In this document: positions 5,857 through 11,608 of the stretch, piece after piece
Layout of the letters: every line of letters begins with the position of its first letter
Numbering within the stretch: position 1 is the first letter of the stretch
Assembly: GCA_025999935.1 (NCBI GenBank)
Contig: BNXY01000062.1
Coordinates: 1-11,608 of the forward strand
Direction: 5' to 3'
From: Bacteroidia bacterium
Lineage (GTDB): Bacteria; Bacteroidota; Bacteroidia; Bacteroidales; Azobacteroidaceae
Length of the DNA stretch: 11,608 nucleotides
Made by a program: the position numbers and the translations under genes
The notes under the pieces: model-generated
The model's input: only the letters and a program-made list of their open reading frames with translations
Databases searched by the model: none
Told to the model about the DNA's origin: nothing

Positions 5857-6213
5857 ATGGAAACTTTATGTAAAATCAGGGATATTTACCGGGCGATAGC
5901 GGAGTTTGAAACTGTTTTCCAACAGCAATACGGTATATGTCTGAACGAAGGAATGTTGATTTGTTCCCTGCAGAAATCGGGAAAATGTTCATCGGGCGAA
6001 ATCGCTTCCCTGTTGGGATTGACCTGTTCCAATGCGTCAAAAGTAATCTGCCTTGCCGAGAAAAAAAATCTGATAATCCGCACACTTGGCAACAACGACA
6101 AACGACAAATGTATTTTGCCCTGACCGAAAAAGGCACAAAATTGCTTGCAACAATACAAAATGCTGAATTGCCGCTTTCAGAATCACTTAAAACACTTCT
6201 CAATATAAAATAA
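5857..6213 (+). CDS. MarR-family transcriptional regulator, cysteine-rich
   Basis: 118 residues. The winged helix runs from about 44 to 96: S-S-G-E-I-A-S-L-L-G-L-T at 45-56, recognition helix S-N-A-S-K-V-I-C-L-A-E at 58-68, then the wing with the family signature N-D-K-R-Q at 80-84 and L-T-E-K-G-T-K at 89-95. Six cysteines (5, 28, 36, 44, 57, 65) are an unusually high number for this size and several fall in or near the DNA-binding part, so thiol or persulfide sensing is plausible. It starts 6 bases after the reductase gene, making it the last gene of the operon. The likely target is the tandem palindrome at 3758-3787, giving autoregulation; this is inference. Confidence 0.88.
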   Translation: METLCKIRDIYRAIAEFETVFQQQYGICLNEGMLICSLQKSGKCSSGEIASLLGLTCSNASKVICLAEKKNLIIRTLGNNDKRQMYFALTEKGTKLLATIQNAELPLSESLKTLLNIK

Positions 6214-6253
6214 TGAAAAGAGAATATTTAGGGATAAAAAATACTACGGGATT

Positions 6254-6508
6254 TCATCCTTTAATATAGCGAATCAATGTTTTCCAATTATAGACGATAT
6301 GAAAAATAGCGATTGCCGTAAATATTATTCCGCAAATAACATGGATGAATGTACAAGCGTGTTCGGCAAAAGAGCCGCGATGATTGATTTCAATGATTTG
6401 TATCGCTACCGCAGAGAAAAATAACAGTGCGAAAAGGATGAGTAGTGCAATTGAAACAAATGCGCGTTTATTGAATTTATTTAACCCCAGAAATTTCTTA
6501 TTATCCAT
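6254..6508 (-). CDS. Small two-helix membrane protein with paired histidines (DUF4405-like)
   Basis: 84 residues. A basic start (M-D-N-K-K...K-F-N-K-R) is followed by a first helix at about 17-38 and a second at about 53-73, ending in W-K-T-L-I-R-Y-I-K-G in the cytoplasm. H50 and H56 lie before or at the top of helix 2, and H70 lies 14 residues after H56 near the other face, just before Y-N-W-K. This spacing and the H-x3-N-W-K ending resemble DUF4405/cytochrome b561-like proteins, where histidines hold haem b. Haem binding is not proven. It is convergent with the MarR gene and probably co-transcribed with the 51-residue gene upstream at 6569-6724, 60 bases away. Confidence 0.75.
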   Translation of the reverse strand: MDNKKFLGLNKFNKRAFVSIALLILFALLFFSAVAIQIIEINHRGSFAEHACTFIHVICGIIFTAIAIFHIVYNWKTLIRYIKG

Positions 6509-6568
6509 TTTTTTTATTAAATGATTATTCTTTACTATTGATTAAGACAGATGAGAGTGGAAAATATT

Positions 6569-6724
6569 TTAAATCGGTGCAAAATATTCTATGTTAAACT
6601 CGTTTGGATTGTATCGAAGAATCTTTAATAGAATAGAATCAGGTGCTGCTTTTTTCGTTGTCTGCGCCTGCGCATTAAAGCACATTATCGTAGCCCAAAA
6701 GAGCAATATGTATCTGATTTTCAT
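6569..6724 (-). CDS. 51-residue exported peptide
   Basis: The ATG at 6724 opens 51 codons to TAA at 6569. Residues 1-20 are a clear signal peptide: M-K-I-R-Y, a hydrophobic core I-L-L-F-W-A-T-I-M, then N-A-Q-A, with cleavage expected before Q21, as is typical in this phylum. The mature part, about 31 residues, starts Q-T-T-K-K-A-A-P-D-S and ends F-N-I-E-Y-F-A-P-I. A -7 box TAATTTTG lies 35 bases upstream on the minus strand. The gene for the histidine-containing membrane protein follows 60 bases downstream, so the pair may act together. I do not recognise the family; the good signal peptide, promoter and lack of any competing gene support it being real. Confidence 0.6.
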   Translation of the reverse strand: MKIRYILLFWATIMCFNAQAQTTKKAAPDSILLKILRYNPNEFNIEYFAPI

Positions 6725-6758
6725 ATTGTTGTCTTTTGATGATTAAAATTTCCGGGTG

Positions 6759-6791
6759 CAAAATTACGAATTTATTTTGGTTTTCATACAA
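6759..6791 (-). promoter_or_regulatory. Probable promoter of the 51-residue gene, minus strand
   Basis: TAATTTTG (6766-6759 on the minus strand) fits TAnnTTTG. A TTG lies at 6791-6789 with a 22-base spacer, longer than the usual 19-21, so the upstream element is weak. Confidence 0.45.
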
Positions 6792-6875
6792 AAAAATTTC
6801 CAAAATTTAAACACCTGTATTTCAGCACATTGAAATTTATCTGTAAAAAAATCTGAAAAAAAACCGCAAAAAAAT

Positions 6876-6905
6876 TTGGTGAATAAAAAACTTGTTGTAC
6901 TTTTG
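6876..6905 (+). promoter_or_regulatory. Promoter of the TetR gene
   Basis: TTG at 6876-6878, a 19-base spacer and TACTTTTG at 6898-6905 match the Bacteroidota consensus exactly. The TetR operator begins on the next base, so it covers the start of transcription. Confidence 0.75.
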
Positions 6906-6921
6906 TAGAGTATTTACTCTA
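6906..6921. promoter_or_regulatory. TetR operator, copy 1
   Basis: TAGAGTATTTACTCTA is a perfect 16-bp palindrome lying directly between the -7 box and the TetR start codon at 6929. The same TAGAG-N6-CTCTA pattern recurs after the gene, at 7539-7554. The position indicates autorepression. Confidence 0.7.
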
Positions 6922-6928
6922 TAATTTA

Positions 6929-7522
6929 ATGAAGGATAATAAAGAACATATATTGAAAATGGCTTTCCAGCTCTTTATGCGAAAAAGCTATAAAGCCGTA
7001 ACATTGAAAGACATAATACATGCGACAGGTCTTTCCAATGGTACGTTTTATTACTATTTCGAAAATAAGGAGCAACTTTTTAAAGAAGTGGCGGAACATT
7101 ATATGTTTAAACTGACACGCCAGACATTTGAAAACTCCCCCAAAGATTCCTTGCATAATTTTATCCGACATGCGTTGGACAATTTCCGGCATATCTTCAA
7201 TACATTACACAGAAACACGGAACCTGATTTGAATGTGAATTTCTTTTCTTTTCTGTTTGAGGCATTAAGGTATTTTCCCGAACTGCAAGAAGAATTGCTT
7301 AAATTACAGGCACAGGAAACGAATGCATGGGTCGAAATTATAGGAATTGCAAAGAAGAACGGCGAGATAAGACAGGATATACCCGATGATGCTGTTGCTA
7401 AACTGTTTATCTACGCATCAGACGGTAACCGGATGGATTATGTTCTGGATAAGGATATTGAGGCGCTGAAATCCAGAATGGAAATTTTATGGAATGAACT
7501 TTATAATATATTAAAAGCATAA
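6929..7522 (+). CDS. TetR/AcrR-family transcriptional regulator
   Basis: 197 residues, a normal length for the family. The N-terminal DNA-binding domain covers about 1-50: I-L-K-M-A-F-Q-L-F at 8-16, the helix-turn-helix V-T-L-K-D-I-I-H-A-T-G-L-S at 24-36, then the signature N-G-T-F-Y-Y-Y-F-E-N-K-E-Q-L-F at 37-51. The rest (52-197) is all-helical ligand-binding and dimer domain with no identifiable ligand. Palindromic operators lie before this gene and before the next, so it probably represses itself and the following membrane-protein/barrel operon. The start is fixed by the promoter and operator, which leave an untranslated leader of only about 15 bases. Confidence 0.92.
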   Translation: MKDNKEHILKMAFQLFMRKSYKAVTLKDIIHATGLSNGTFYYYFENKEQLFKEVAEHYMFKLTRQTFENSPKDSLHNFIRHALDNFRHIFNTLHRNTEPDLNVNFFSFLFEALRYFPELQEELLKLQAQETNAWVEIIGIAKKNGEIRQDIPDDAVAKLFIYASDGNRMDYVLDKDIEALKSRMEILWNELYNILKA

Positions 7523-7536
7523 TTTTTTTTGACAAT

Positions 7537-7556
7537 AATAGAGCAAACACTCTATT
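7537..7556. promoter_or_regulatory. TetR operator, copy 2, before the membrane-protein operon
   Basis: AATAGAG-CAAACA-CTCTATT has 7-bp perfect arms and a 6-base centre; the inner TAGAG-N6-CTCTA (7539-7554) is identical in form to copy 1. A TTG at 7529-7531 precedes it, but no clean TAnnTTTG box follows, so the promoter it controls is not pinned down. Confidence 0.65.
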
Positions 7557-7594
7557 GATTAATAGAAACATTCAAATAAAATATATAAATAATT

Positions 7595-8242
7595 ATGAAA
7601 CAAAATGTATCAACTAAAAAACAGACAATGAGCATTTTCCTGAAGCTCAAAGATTGGCAGTTATTCGGAGTTTTACTTGTTATTCCGGTAATTCTTCAAA
7701 CGGTAATCGTCGCAATGGTTTTAACAAACAGCGATTTGGTACGGTTATCTTTCGGTTTTATGATTAATCCTGTAAGGATTGCCGATATACTTCCGGCTAT
7801 TCCTCCCGGATTGATTATGCTGATTTCAGTCCTGACGATTGTATTTATCTCACTGATTTTCTGCTGGCTTTATTCGCTTGGAGTGAATCTTCACAAAAAA
7901 CTCCCGGAAACGGCTGTAATGAAGTTACCGGTATTCAAGGTATTTCTTTTTATATCAGCCGCTCATGAGATATTTGCTTCGGTATGGATGTACTTTTTGT
8001 TTCTCCAGATTTCGTCAGGAGAAGCATTGGATATGAAAATGTTATCTTTTATCACGCCATTGCACTTGATTTCAATGTGCTGTGCTTTTTATTGCTTCTA
8101 TTTCATAGCAAAAGCCTTGAAAAGCATCGAATTACAAAAGCCTGCAATTTTTACCGACTGTAAAGCGACATTTTTTCTGCTTTGGCTTTTTCCTGTAGGA
8201 ATCTGGATTATCCAGCCTAAAATAAATAAATTGTTTCAATGA
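7595..8242 (+). CDS. Integral membrane protein, five predicted helices
   Basis: 215 residues. Hydrophobic segments at about 22-44, 71-93, 115-138, 150-172 and 192-206. Helix 1 is preceded by L-K-L-K-D-W-Q-L-F and the protein ends F-F-L-L-W-L-F-P-V-G-I-W-I-I-Q-P-K-I-N-K, a tail seen in uncharacterised Bacteroidota membrane proteins. No transport or catalytic motif is visible. An ATG at 7628 (residue 12) is an alternative start just before the conserved part. The stop overlaps the next start by four bases (ATGA), so both are translated together. The TetR operator at 7537-7556 suggests that expression is induced by whatever the regulator senses. Confidence 0.8.
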   Translation: MKQNVSTKKQTMSIFLKLKDWQLFGVLLVIPVILQTVIVAMVLTNSDLVRLSFGFMINPVRIADILPAIPPGLIMLISVLTIVFISLIFCWLYSLGVNLHKKLPETAVMKLPVFKVFLFISAAHEIFASVWMYFLFLQISSGEALDMKMLSFITPLHLISMCCAFYCFYFIAKALKSIELQKPAIFTDCKATFFLLWLFPVGIWIIQPKINKLFQ

Positions 8243-8856
8243 ATAAATATTTTTTCTCGCTAATAATTTTGGCGACCGTATTTACTCCTGTAAGCGCTCA
8301 GACGAAACTGACTTTTTTTAAAGGAATCAAAGCGAATATCGCCTTATCGGATTACCATCCGATAAATACCGAAAGTAATCCGGGCATTGGTGCAACGCTT
8401 GGAAGCTACGATAAACTGGAAATCGGAGAACACTTTGCATTGCAAGGCGAATTTCTGTTCCGCTATGCGACTTCCAATATTCGTGATAATTCATCCGATG
8501 GGATGAACAAGTTCACTTATCGGGGAATAGAAGCGAACCTTTACGCAGTTGGCCGGTTCAATAGCGGTTTGGGGAAAACTTTTTTCGGCATAGGTCCTTA
8601 CACGGGGTATGGGCTTGAAGCAAAAAAGTATCTGAATCGCTGGAATGTTGGCGCAGGGATTATTTTCGGCTATGAATTTGCCAATGGTATTTGCATCAAT
8701 GCATCATATCAAAGAGGATTTCCCGGCTTGCTGAATACAGGCAACAATGATGTAGCTGTAAAGGCACAGGCTTTCAGTCTGGGATTGGGGTATAAGTTTC
8801 ATATTTTTAATTTCAAGCTGGATAAGAATAAAATCAGGAAAGCATTTTCTGATTAA
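8239..8856 (+). CDS. Exported outer-membrane beta-barrel protein
   Basis: 205 residues. Signal peptide at 1-21 (M-N-K-Y-F-F-S-L-I-I-L-A...P-V-S-A-Q). The mature part is a run of alternating strands with glycine turns: F-F-K-G-I-K-A-N-I-A-L at about 26-36, F-A-L-Q-G-E-F-L-F-R at 66-75, E-A-N-L-Y-A-V-G-R-F at 98-107, V-G-A-G-I-I-F-G-Y-E-F at 137-147, and A-F-S-L-G-L-G-Y-K-F at 178-187. This is the pattern of small 8- to 10-strand barrels. The last 18 residues are basic and hydrophilic (L-D-K-N-K-I-R-K), after the final strand. Its start overlaps the membrane-protein gene, so the pair may form an inner/outer-membrane unit. Confidence 0.82.
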   Translation: MNKYFFSLIILATVFTPVSAQTKLTFFKGIKANIALSDYHPINTESNPGIGATLGSYDKLEIGEHFALQGEFLFRYATSNIRDNSSDGMNKFTYRGIEANLYAVGRFNSGLGKTFFGIGPYTGYGLEAKKYLNRWNVGAGIIFGYEFANGICINASYQRGFPGLLNTGNNDVAVKAQAFSLGLGYKFHIFNFKLDKNKIRKAFSD

Positions 8857-9091
8857 CTCTTGACGAATTGCTGTTTTTTCTTATCTTTCCCTCTCCTTCA
8901 TTTTCAAGCCGGATATTCTCTTGCTTGCAGGCAATGGAACTTATTTCACTAAATAATATGGACGCTGTTTGCGGAATGGTTACAAACTGGTGTGAAAATT
9001 TCCAAGCAGTATTTTCTTCTATAAAAAACACTACAATGAAAACGTTATCAAATTTTTTTAAAGTTCGATGCAAAGTCGATTTTAAGAGTGA
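8857..9091. other. Intergenic stretch with no recognised gene
   Basis: A frame open from 8868, with ATGs from 8934 on, runs to 9167 on the plus strand, but it has no recognisable family or promoter. It overlaps a better helical frame beyond 9092. No hairpin or terminator is evident directly after the barrel gene. Confidence 0.5.
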
Positions 9092-9118
9092 AACTTACAA
9101 CAGGACGGCAACGATACC

Positions 9119-9241
9119 ATGCAGGCGGAAATTGAACACAACTACAACCAAATCAAAGCCGATGTGAAACAGATTGTTATTGAAGAACTCAAGCGAATCG
9201 CCGAAGACCCGGAGTTGCAGCATTTGATTAAGAAAGAGTGA
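9119..9241 (+). CDS. Short helical ORF, probably the tail of a lost gene
   Basis: The ATG at 9119 gives 40 residues to TGA at 9239-9241; the same frame is open back to 9092 and reads L-Q-Q-D-G-N-D-T before the methionine. The peptide (M-Q-A-E-I-E-H-N-Y-N then I-V-I-E-E-L-K-R-I-A-E-D-P-E-L-Q-H-L-I) is a regular amphipathic helix. A strong terminator follows 6 bases after the stop, which suggests that this was a real gene end. I do not recognise the family and cannot tell a small gene from a C-terminal remnant. Confidence 0.45.
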   Translation: MQAEIEHNYNQIKADVKQIVIEELKRIAEDPELQHLIKKE

Positions 9242-9246
9242 TAACC

Positions 9247-9275
9247 AAAAAGAGCCGTTTTACGCGGCTCTTTTT
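9247..9275 (+). terminator. Intrinsic terminator
   Basis: AAAAAGAGCCG (9247-9257) pairs with CGGCTCTTTTT (9265-9275) around the loop TTTTACG. The GC stem with a T-run on the plus side is a classic intrinsic terminator; the A-run on the left lets it work on the other strand too. Confidence 0.85.
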
Positions 9276-9296
9276 CTTTCTATGGGGACTGAAACA

Positions 9297-9461
9297 GTTA
9301 CATCCCATTTATAAAAGTAAAAGCATGATAATCAATGACTTATAATTAATAAACGGCATATTCGGTGGAATTTGGTTACATCATGGTTACATCTATAAAC
9401 CAACTGAAAATCAAATGATTACAAGCGTAAATATGTTCATGGTTTTTCTTTCGGTTACATC
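9297..9461. repeat. Four GTTACATC repeats in a non-coding stretch
   Basis: GTTACATC occurs at 9297, 9375, 9386 and 9454; the last three are GGTTACATC, and the middle two are exactly 11 bases apart, one helical turn. The stretch 9280-9479 has no gene. Such clustering looks like protein-binding sites, for example arm sites of an integrase or excisionase, but no integrase is in view. Confidence 0.5.
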
Positions 9462-9479
9462 TCAATACATGGATTGGGT

Positions 9480-10096
9480 TTACCCCCAATATGGAATGTA
9501 ACAAGTTGCCTTTTTGACCACATTATCCGGATAATAACCCCTTATCAAACCTGAATTTACAGTGTCTTTAATAACTTTGGACGCCATTGGTTTTGATGAA
9601 TCATCGAGTTTGCCAATAGCTCGCGGACGGTTTTTTCGGGATAAGTTTCCTTAACTTCCCTGAAAACTTTTTCGATGACTTCAACCGAAGTCCGTTCCAT
9701 GATAAACTGTACATAATGGTCAAATCCGCAAGCGTAACCTTCTTTGAAATTCAGTTCGGGATATGCGTTAATCCTGTTTTTACCCGTATATACAATGATA
9801 CGCAATGTTTTGAACTCCAAGTCTCTGAATTTTGTTAAATCACGCGCGAAAAGCAATGCGCCGAGATTGGTTATTTTCCATTTATCGCCTTGTCGTACAA
9901 CAAATCCTTCGTTAGCCAACACTTCAAGAATTGCCGTTTTATTTTCAGGCAAGTTGCGCTTTGACAATGTAAAATACTGGTCGTAGTTCAAGAGTTTCAA
10001 AACCTCGTCGGCAGTAGCCTGTTCCATTGCAACTTGTTCGTGGAACAGCAATCCCTGCGATTCGGCTATTATCTGTTTGACTTCCTGACGTGTCAT
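9480..10096 (-). pseudogene. Decayed AlbA_2/Schlafen-type (RecG-like) ATP-binding protein
   Basis: Three parts of one family remain. M-T-R-Q-E-V-K-Q-I-I-A-E-S from the ATG at 10096 looks like the true N terminus, 21 bases after a TAATTTTG box (10124-10117). It runs straight into mid-protein sequence F-H-E-Q-V-A-M-E-Q-A-T-A-D-E-V-L-K-L-L-N, so the DNA/RNA-binding AlbA_2 domain is missing. The middle is good: I-T-N-L-G-A-L-L-F-A-R-D-L, then E-G-Y-A-C-G-F-D-H-Y-V-Q-F-I, then V-R-E-L-L-A-N-S-M-I-H-Q. There the GHKL ATPase part should begin, but the frame ends at 9557. A shifted frame from about 9587 to TAA at 9480 reads A-S-K-V-I-K-D-T-V-N-S-G-L-I and C-Y-I-P-Y-W-G, the typical C terminus. Both functional domains are lost. 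Confidence 0.75.
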
Positions 10097-10155
10097 TTTC
10101 CTGATTTTCCTGCCCGCAAAATTACTCAAATATTCCCAAGCACAGAAACAATTAG

Positions 10156-10405
10156 CTACTTTCCACCGCTATCCATACGAATTAATTTATCAGATAACGC
10201 TTTTTTCAACGAGTTGAGGAAAAAAGTCCGTTCTTCAGCCGTGCGGTTTTTGACGTCCCAAAACAGACGGCAGCATCTTCCTGATATACGAGCATGACAA
10301 ATTTGTCATACTGATTCTGTAATACTTGGGCGTCAATGTCGATACCCTTTTGTGAAGCTTCCTGCAACAGGAAACAGAATTTCGGTGAAATGAATTTCTT
10401 TGCAT
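10156..10405 (-). pseudogene. Frameshifted fragment of an unrecognised protein
   Basis: Continuing in the same frame as the fimbrillin fragment upstream, the sequence changes character to F-I-S-P-K-F-C-F-L-L-Q-E-A-S-Q-K-G-I-D-I-D and Q-Y-D-K-F-V-M-L-V-Y-Q-E-D. After about 10275 the better reading is one frame over: C-R-L-F-W-D-V-K-N-R-T-A-E-E-R-T-F-F, then L-S-D-K-L-I-R-M-D-S-G-G-K, ending at TAG 10158-10156. Loss of one G near 10275 explains the shift. I do not recognise the family. The mixed strands and helices suggest a small soluble protein. Confidence 0.5.
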
Positions 10406-10898
10406 CATCCAACTCCACCGACAGACTTGTTGCGGAGGTGTTGATTATTAAATTGCCCGAAATATTCGTCCGCTTGTTACGCTCCACCGGCATGTTGGCA
10501 GGGATGGTAGATGTATTGACGGTTGGGTTGCCTTGCATAACGTATTGGACGGTTATTGCCGGGAGCTGCTGTTGTCCGCTTTCAGGGGCAAAGACGTAAT
10601 CGTAGAAAAGATTGGCTTTCTCTGTGGCTGCGTCACGCGCGGGAGTGTTTACCGCATAAGCCACAGAGTTAATTTGTATATACCTTAAACTTTGTTCAGT
10701 CATATATCCCGTGGTGTAAAACTTGTCGTCGTAATGCGCATTAGTCTTGGATGCATCGTCGGCAACATAATCCGCCCAGAGTACAGCACCGTAATCTCCG
10801 GCGTCCGGTAGGTCGAACTCGAAATTTTCCGGCTGCGAAGCATCGGTAACTAATCTATAATCCGGTAACGGCCTTCCACTATCAGCATCTCGCTTTCC
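10406..10898 (-). pseudogene. Fimbrillin / DUF6562-like fragment lacking its 5' end
   Basis: The frame is open from 10898 (a TAA precedes it). It reads P-L-P-D-Y-R-L-V-T-D, then G-A-V-L-W-A-D-Y-V-A-D-D near 10785, Y-D-Y-V-F-A-P-E near 10600, I-T-V-Q-Y-V-M, and finally V-E-R-N-K-R-T-N-I-S-G-N-L-I near 10465. The W-A-D-Y-V core and the V-x-R-N-x-R-T-N-I-x-G-N-L strand are marks of Bacteroidales fimbrillin-like (Mfa-like/DUF6562) proteins, which are secreted lipoproteins of fimbriae. The signal peptide and first domain are missing. An ATG at 10703 would give a 165-residue product running into the unrelated segment downstream, but that is not a natural start. The 5' end overlaps the SUKH-like gene, marking a recombination joint near 10870-10898. 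Confidence 0.6.
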
Positions 10899-11377
10899 TT
10901 AACATTGTATTTTTTTTCTAAAGTTTTCTTTTCTTCCTCCCAGTTACTCTCTTTTAGTTCCGGTTTTTGCTTGTAATCGACAGTATCTACAAGCTGATTC
11001 AAATAGTAACGGTTAAAATCAAAGTGTTTCAGGAAATCGTACAATGAATCTTCTATGGCTGTTCCCCTGTAATGAATTACATTTTTACCGTTTATTGTTT
11101 GCCGGTCAATTGCCAAGTATTGATTTGAAATGGTTTTGAAGAATAAAAGATGCTTTTCTATGTCATAATATTTTAGTTCTTCTTCTATTTCCGGCGTTGC
11201 AAAATAATTGACTTGTTTGTTGGTGTAAATAAGCGTCATCGGGTCGAACAGGGTATTGAATTTACCTAACTTAGCCCGATGCATGAATCCGAAACCAATT
11301 TCATGGTAAAACATTTTCAACTCTTCGGGAAAAGGGTCGAATGTGTTAAGCGCTTCCTGAATTTGAAATTCGGGCAA
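10850..11377 (-). CDS. SUKH/SMI1-KNR4-like protein (possible immunity protein)
   Basis: 175 residues from a TTG at 11377, but the frame continues upstream without ATG, GTG or TTG to 11497, and those 40 codons (K-I-W-I-K-T-D-Y-S-F-L-H-N-Y, then S-K-L-I-E-E-Q-G-A-K-S-I-G-N-L) look coding. The true N terminus is therefore probably upstream, with a lost or unusual start. The domain shows F-P-E-E-L-K-M-F-Y-H-E-I-G-F-G-F at about 16-31 of the TTG form, followed by strands L-L-F-F-K-T-I-S-N-Q-Y-L-A-I-D and a late helix S-L-Y-D-F-L-K-H-F. This is the SUKH/SMI1 arrangement; in bacteria such proteins often neutralise polymorphic toxins. A hydrophilic tail follows. No toxin is visible here. Confidence 0.6.
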   Translation of the reverse strand: MPEFQIQEALNTFDPFPEELKMFYHEIGFGFMHRAKLGKFNTLFDPMTLIYTNKQVNYFATPEIEEELKYYDIEKHLLFFKTISNQYLAIDRQTINGKNVIHYRGTAIEDSLYDFLKHFDFNRYYLNQLVDTVDYKQKPELKESNWEEEKKTLEKKYNVKESEMLIVEGRYRIID

Positions 11378-11493
11378 AGTAAAAAAAAGATGGCGGAGAT
11401 TACCTATTGACTTCGCGCCCTGTTCCTCAATTAATTTGGAGGTTATTTTATAGTTATGTAAAAAAGAATAATCTGTTTTTATCCATATCTTAT

Positions 11494-11608
11494 CTACTCA
11501 TCTTCAAATGATTCAAAAATAAAATTTGATGTACCTATTGTTTTTTCATCATAAAAATCTTTAATAAGCATAACACATTCGTCATAATCCGCATGTTTTT
11601 GCCATGAA
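11494..11608 (-). CDS. C-terminal end of a gene running in from the right edge (partial)
   Basis: Thirty-seven residues (S-W-Q-K-H-A-D-Y-D-E...F-E-S-F-E-D-E) end at TAG 11496-11494. Composition is acidic and soluble. The stop overlaps the open frame of the SUKH-like gene by about 4 bases, the arrangement of a tightly coupled operon. It may be another immunity-type protein, but too little is visible to say. Confidence 0.55.
   Translation of the reverse strand, partial: SWQKHADYDECVMLIKDFYDEKTIGTSNFIFESFEDE

Noticed and set aside
8868..9167. 99-codon plus-strand ORF after the barrel gene
   Set aside because: No recognisable family, signal or promoter, and it overlaps a more regular helical frame that ends right before a terminator.
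9494..9501. Fifth copy of the GTTACAT repeat, on the opposite strand
   Set aside because: It encodes C-Y-I-P in the same decayed gene and ends in a different base, so it is not counted with the four intergenic copies.
9522..9535. Perfect palindrome ATTATCCGGATAAT as an operator
   Set aside because: It falls inside the C-terminal coding remnant of the AlbA_2-type gene, encoding Y-Y-P-D-N, so codon content explains it.

Overview
The window looks like a chromosomal segment of a Bacteroidota bacterium, probably Bacteroidales. It is AT-rich, promoters follow the TTG-N19-TAnnTTTG pattern of that phylum, and genes lack strong Shine-Dalgarno sites. Families typical of the group are present: PorT-like outer-membrane barrels with Q-start signal peptides, DUF4143-type AAA ATPases, fimbrillin/DUF6562-like proteins and AlbA_2/Schlafen-type proteins. 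The identification is from family content only; no rRNA or tRNA is present.

Layout. (a) 1-1664, plus strand: the tail of a helical repeat-type protein, an exported TPR plus beta-barrel protein and a small four-helix membrane protein, closed by a palindromic terminator. (b) 1700-3715: a gene graveyard. It holds an AAA/DUF4143 ATPase broken by at least three deletions and an insertion, preceded by an exact 33-bp tandem repeat; fragments of at least three other plus-strand genes; a 286-bp multi-hairpin inverted-repeat element; and a minus-strand promoter driving a 43-codon signal-peptide-like ORF. (c) 3758-6213: an intact sulfur-metabolism operon made of a membrane-anchored rhodanese, a CoA-disulfide/persulfide reductase fused to a rhodanese domain, and a cysteine-rich MarR regulator, with a tandem palindrome at the promoter. 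(d) 6254-6724, minus strand: a small two-helix membrane protein with paired histidines and a 51-residue exported peptide. (e) 6876-8856: a self-contained TetR cassette, with the same TAGAG-N6-CTCTA operator before the regulator and before the two-gene operon it probably controls (a five-helix membrane protein and an outer-membrane barrel). (f) 8857-9479: mostly non-coding, with a short helical ORF, an intrinsic terminator and four GTTACATC repeats. (g) 9480-11608, minus strand: a decayed AlbA_2-type gene, a fimbrillin fragment joined to an unrecognised domain, a SUKH/SMI1-like protein without a clear start codon, and the end of another gene.

The intact islands (c) and (e) are the likely functional units: the first handles sulfane sulfur or coenzyme A redox, the second is an inducible envelope module. 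The rest shows repeated internal deletions in accessory genes, as expected of a region where mobile or defence-type genes arrive and decay. I did not find a clearly novel multi-gene system. The best candidates for something undescribed are the 33-bp promoter-like repeat array, the 286-bp hairpin element, the six-cysteine MarR regulator with its tandem palindrome, and the TetR module.
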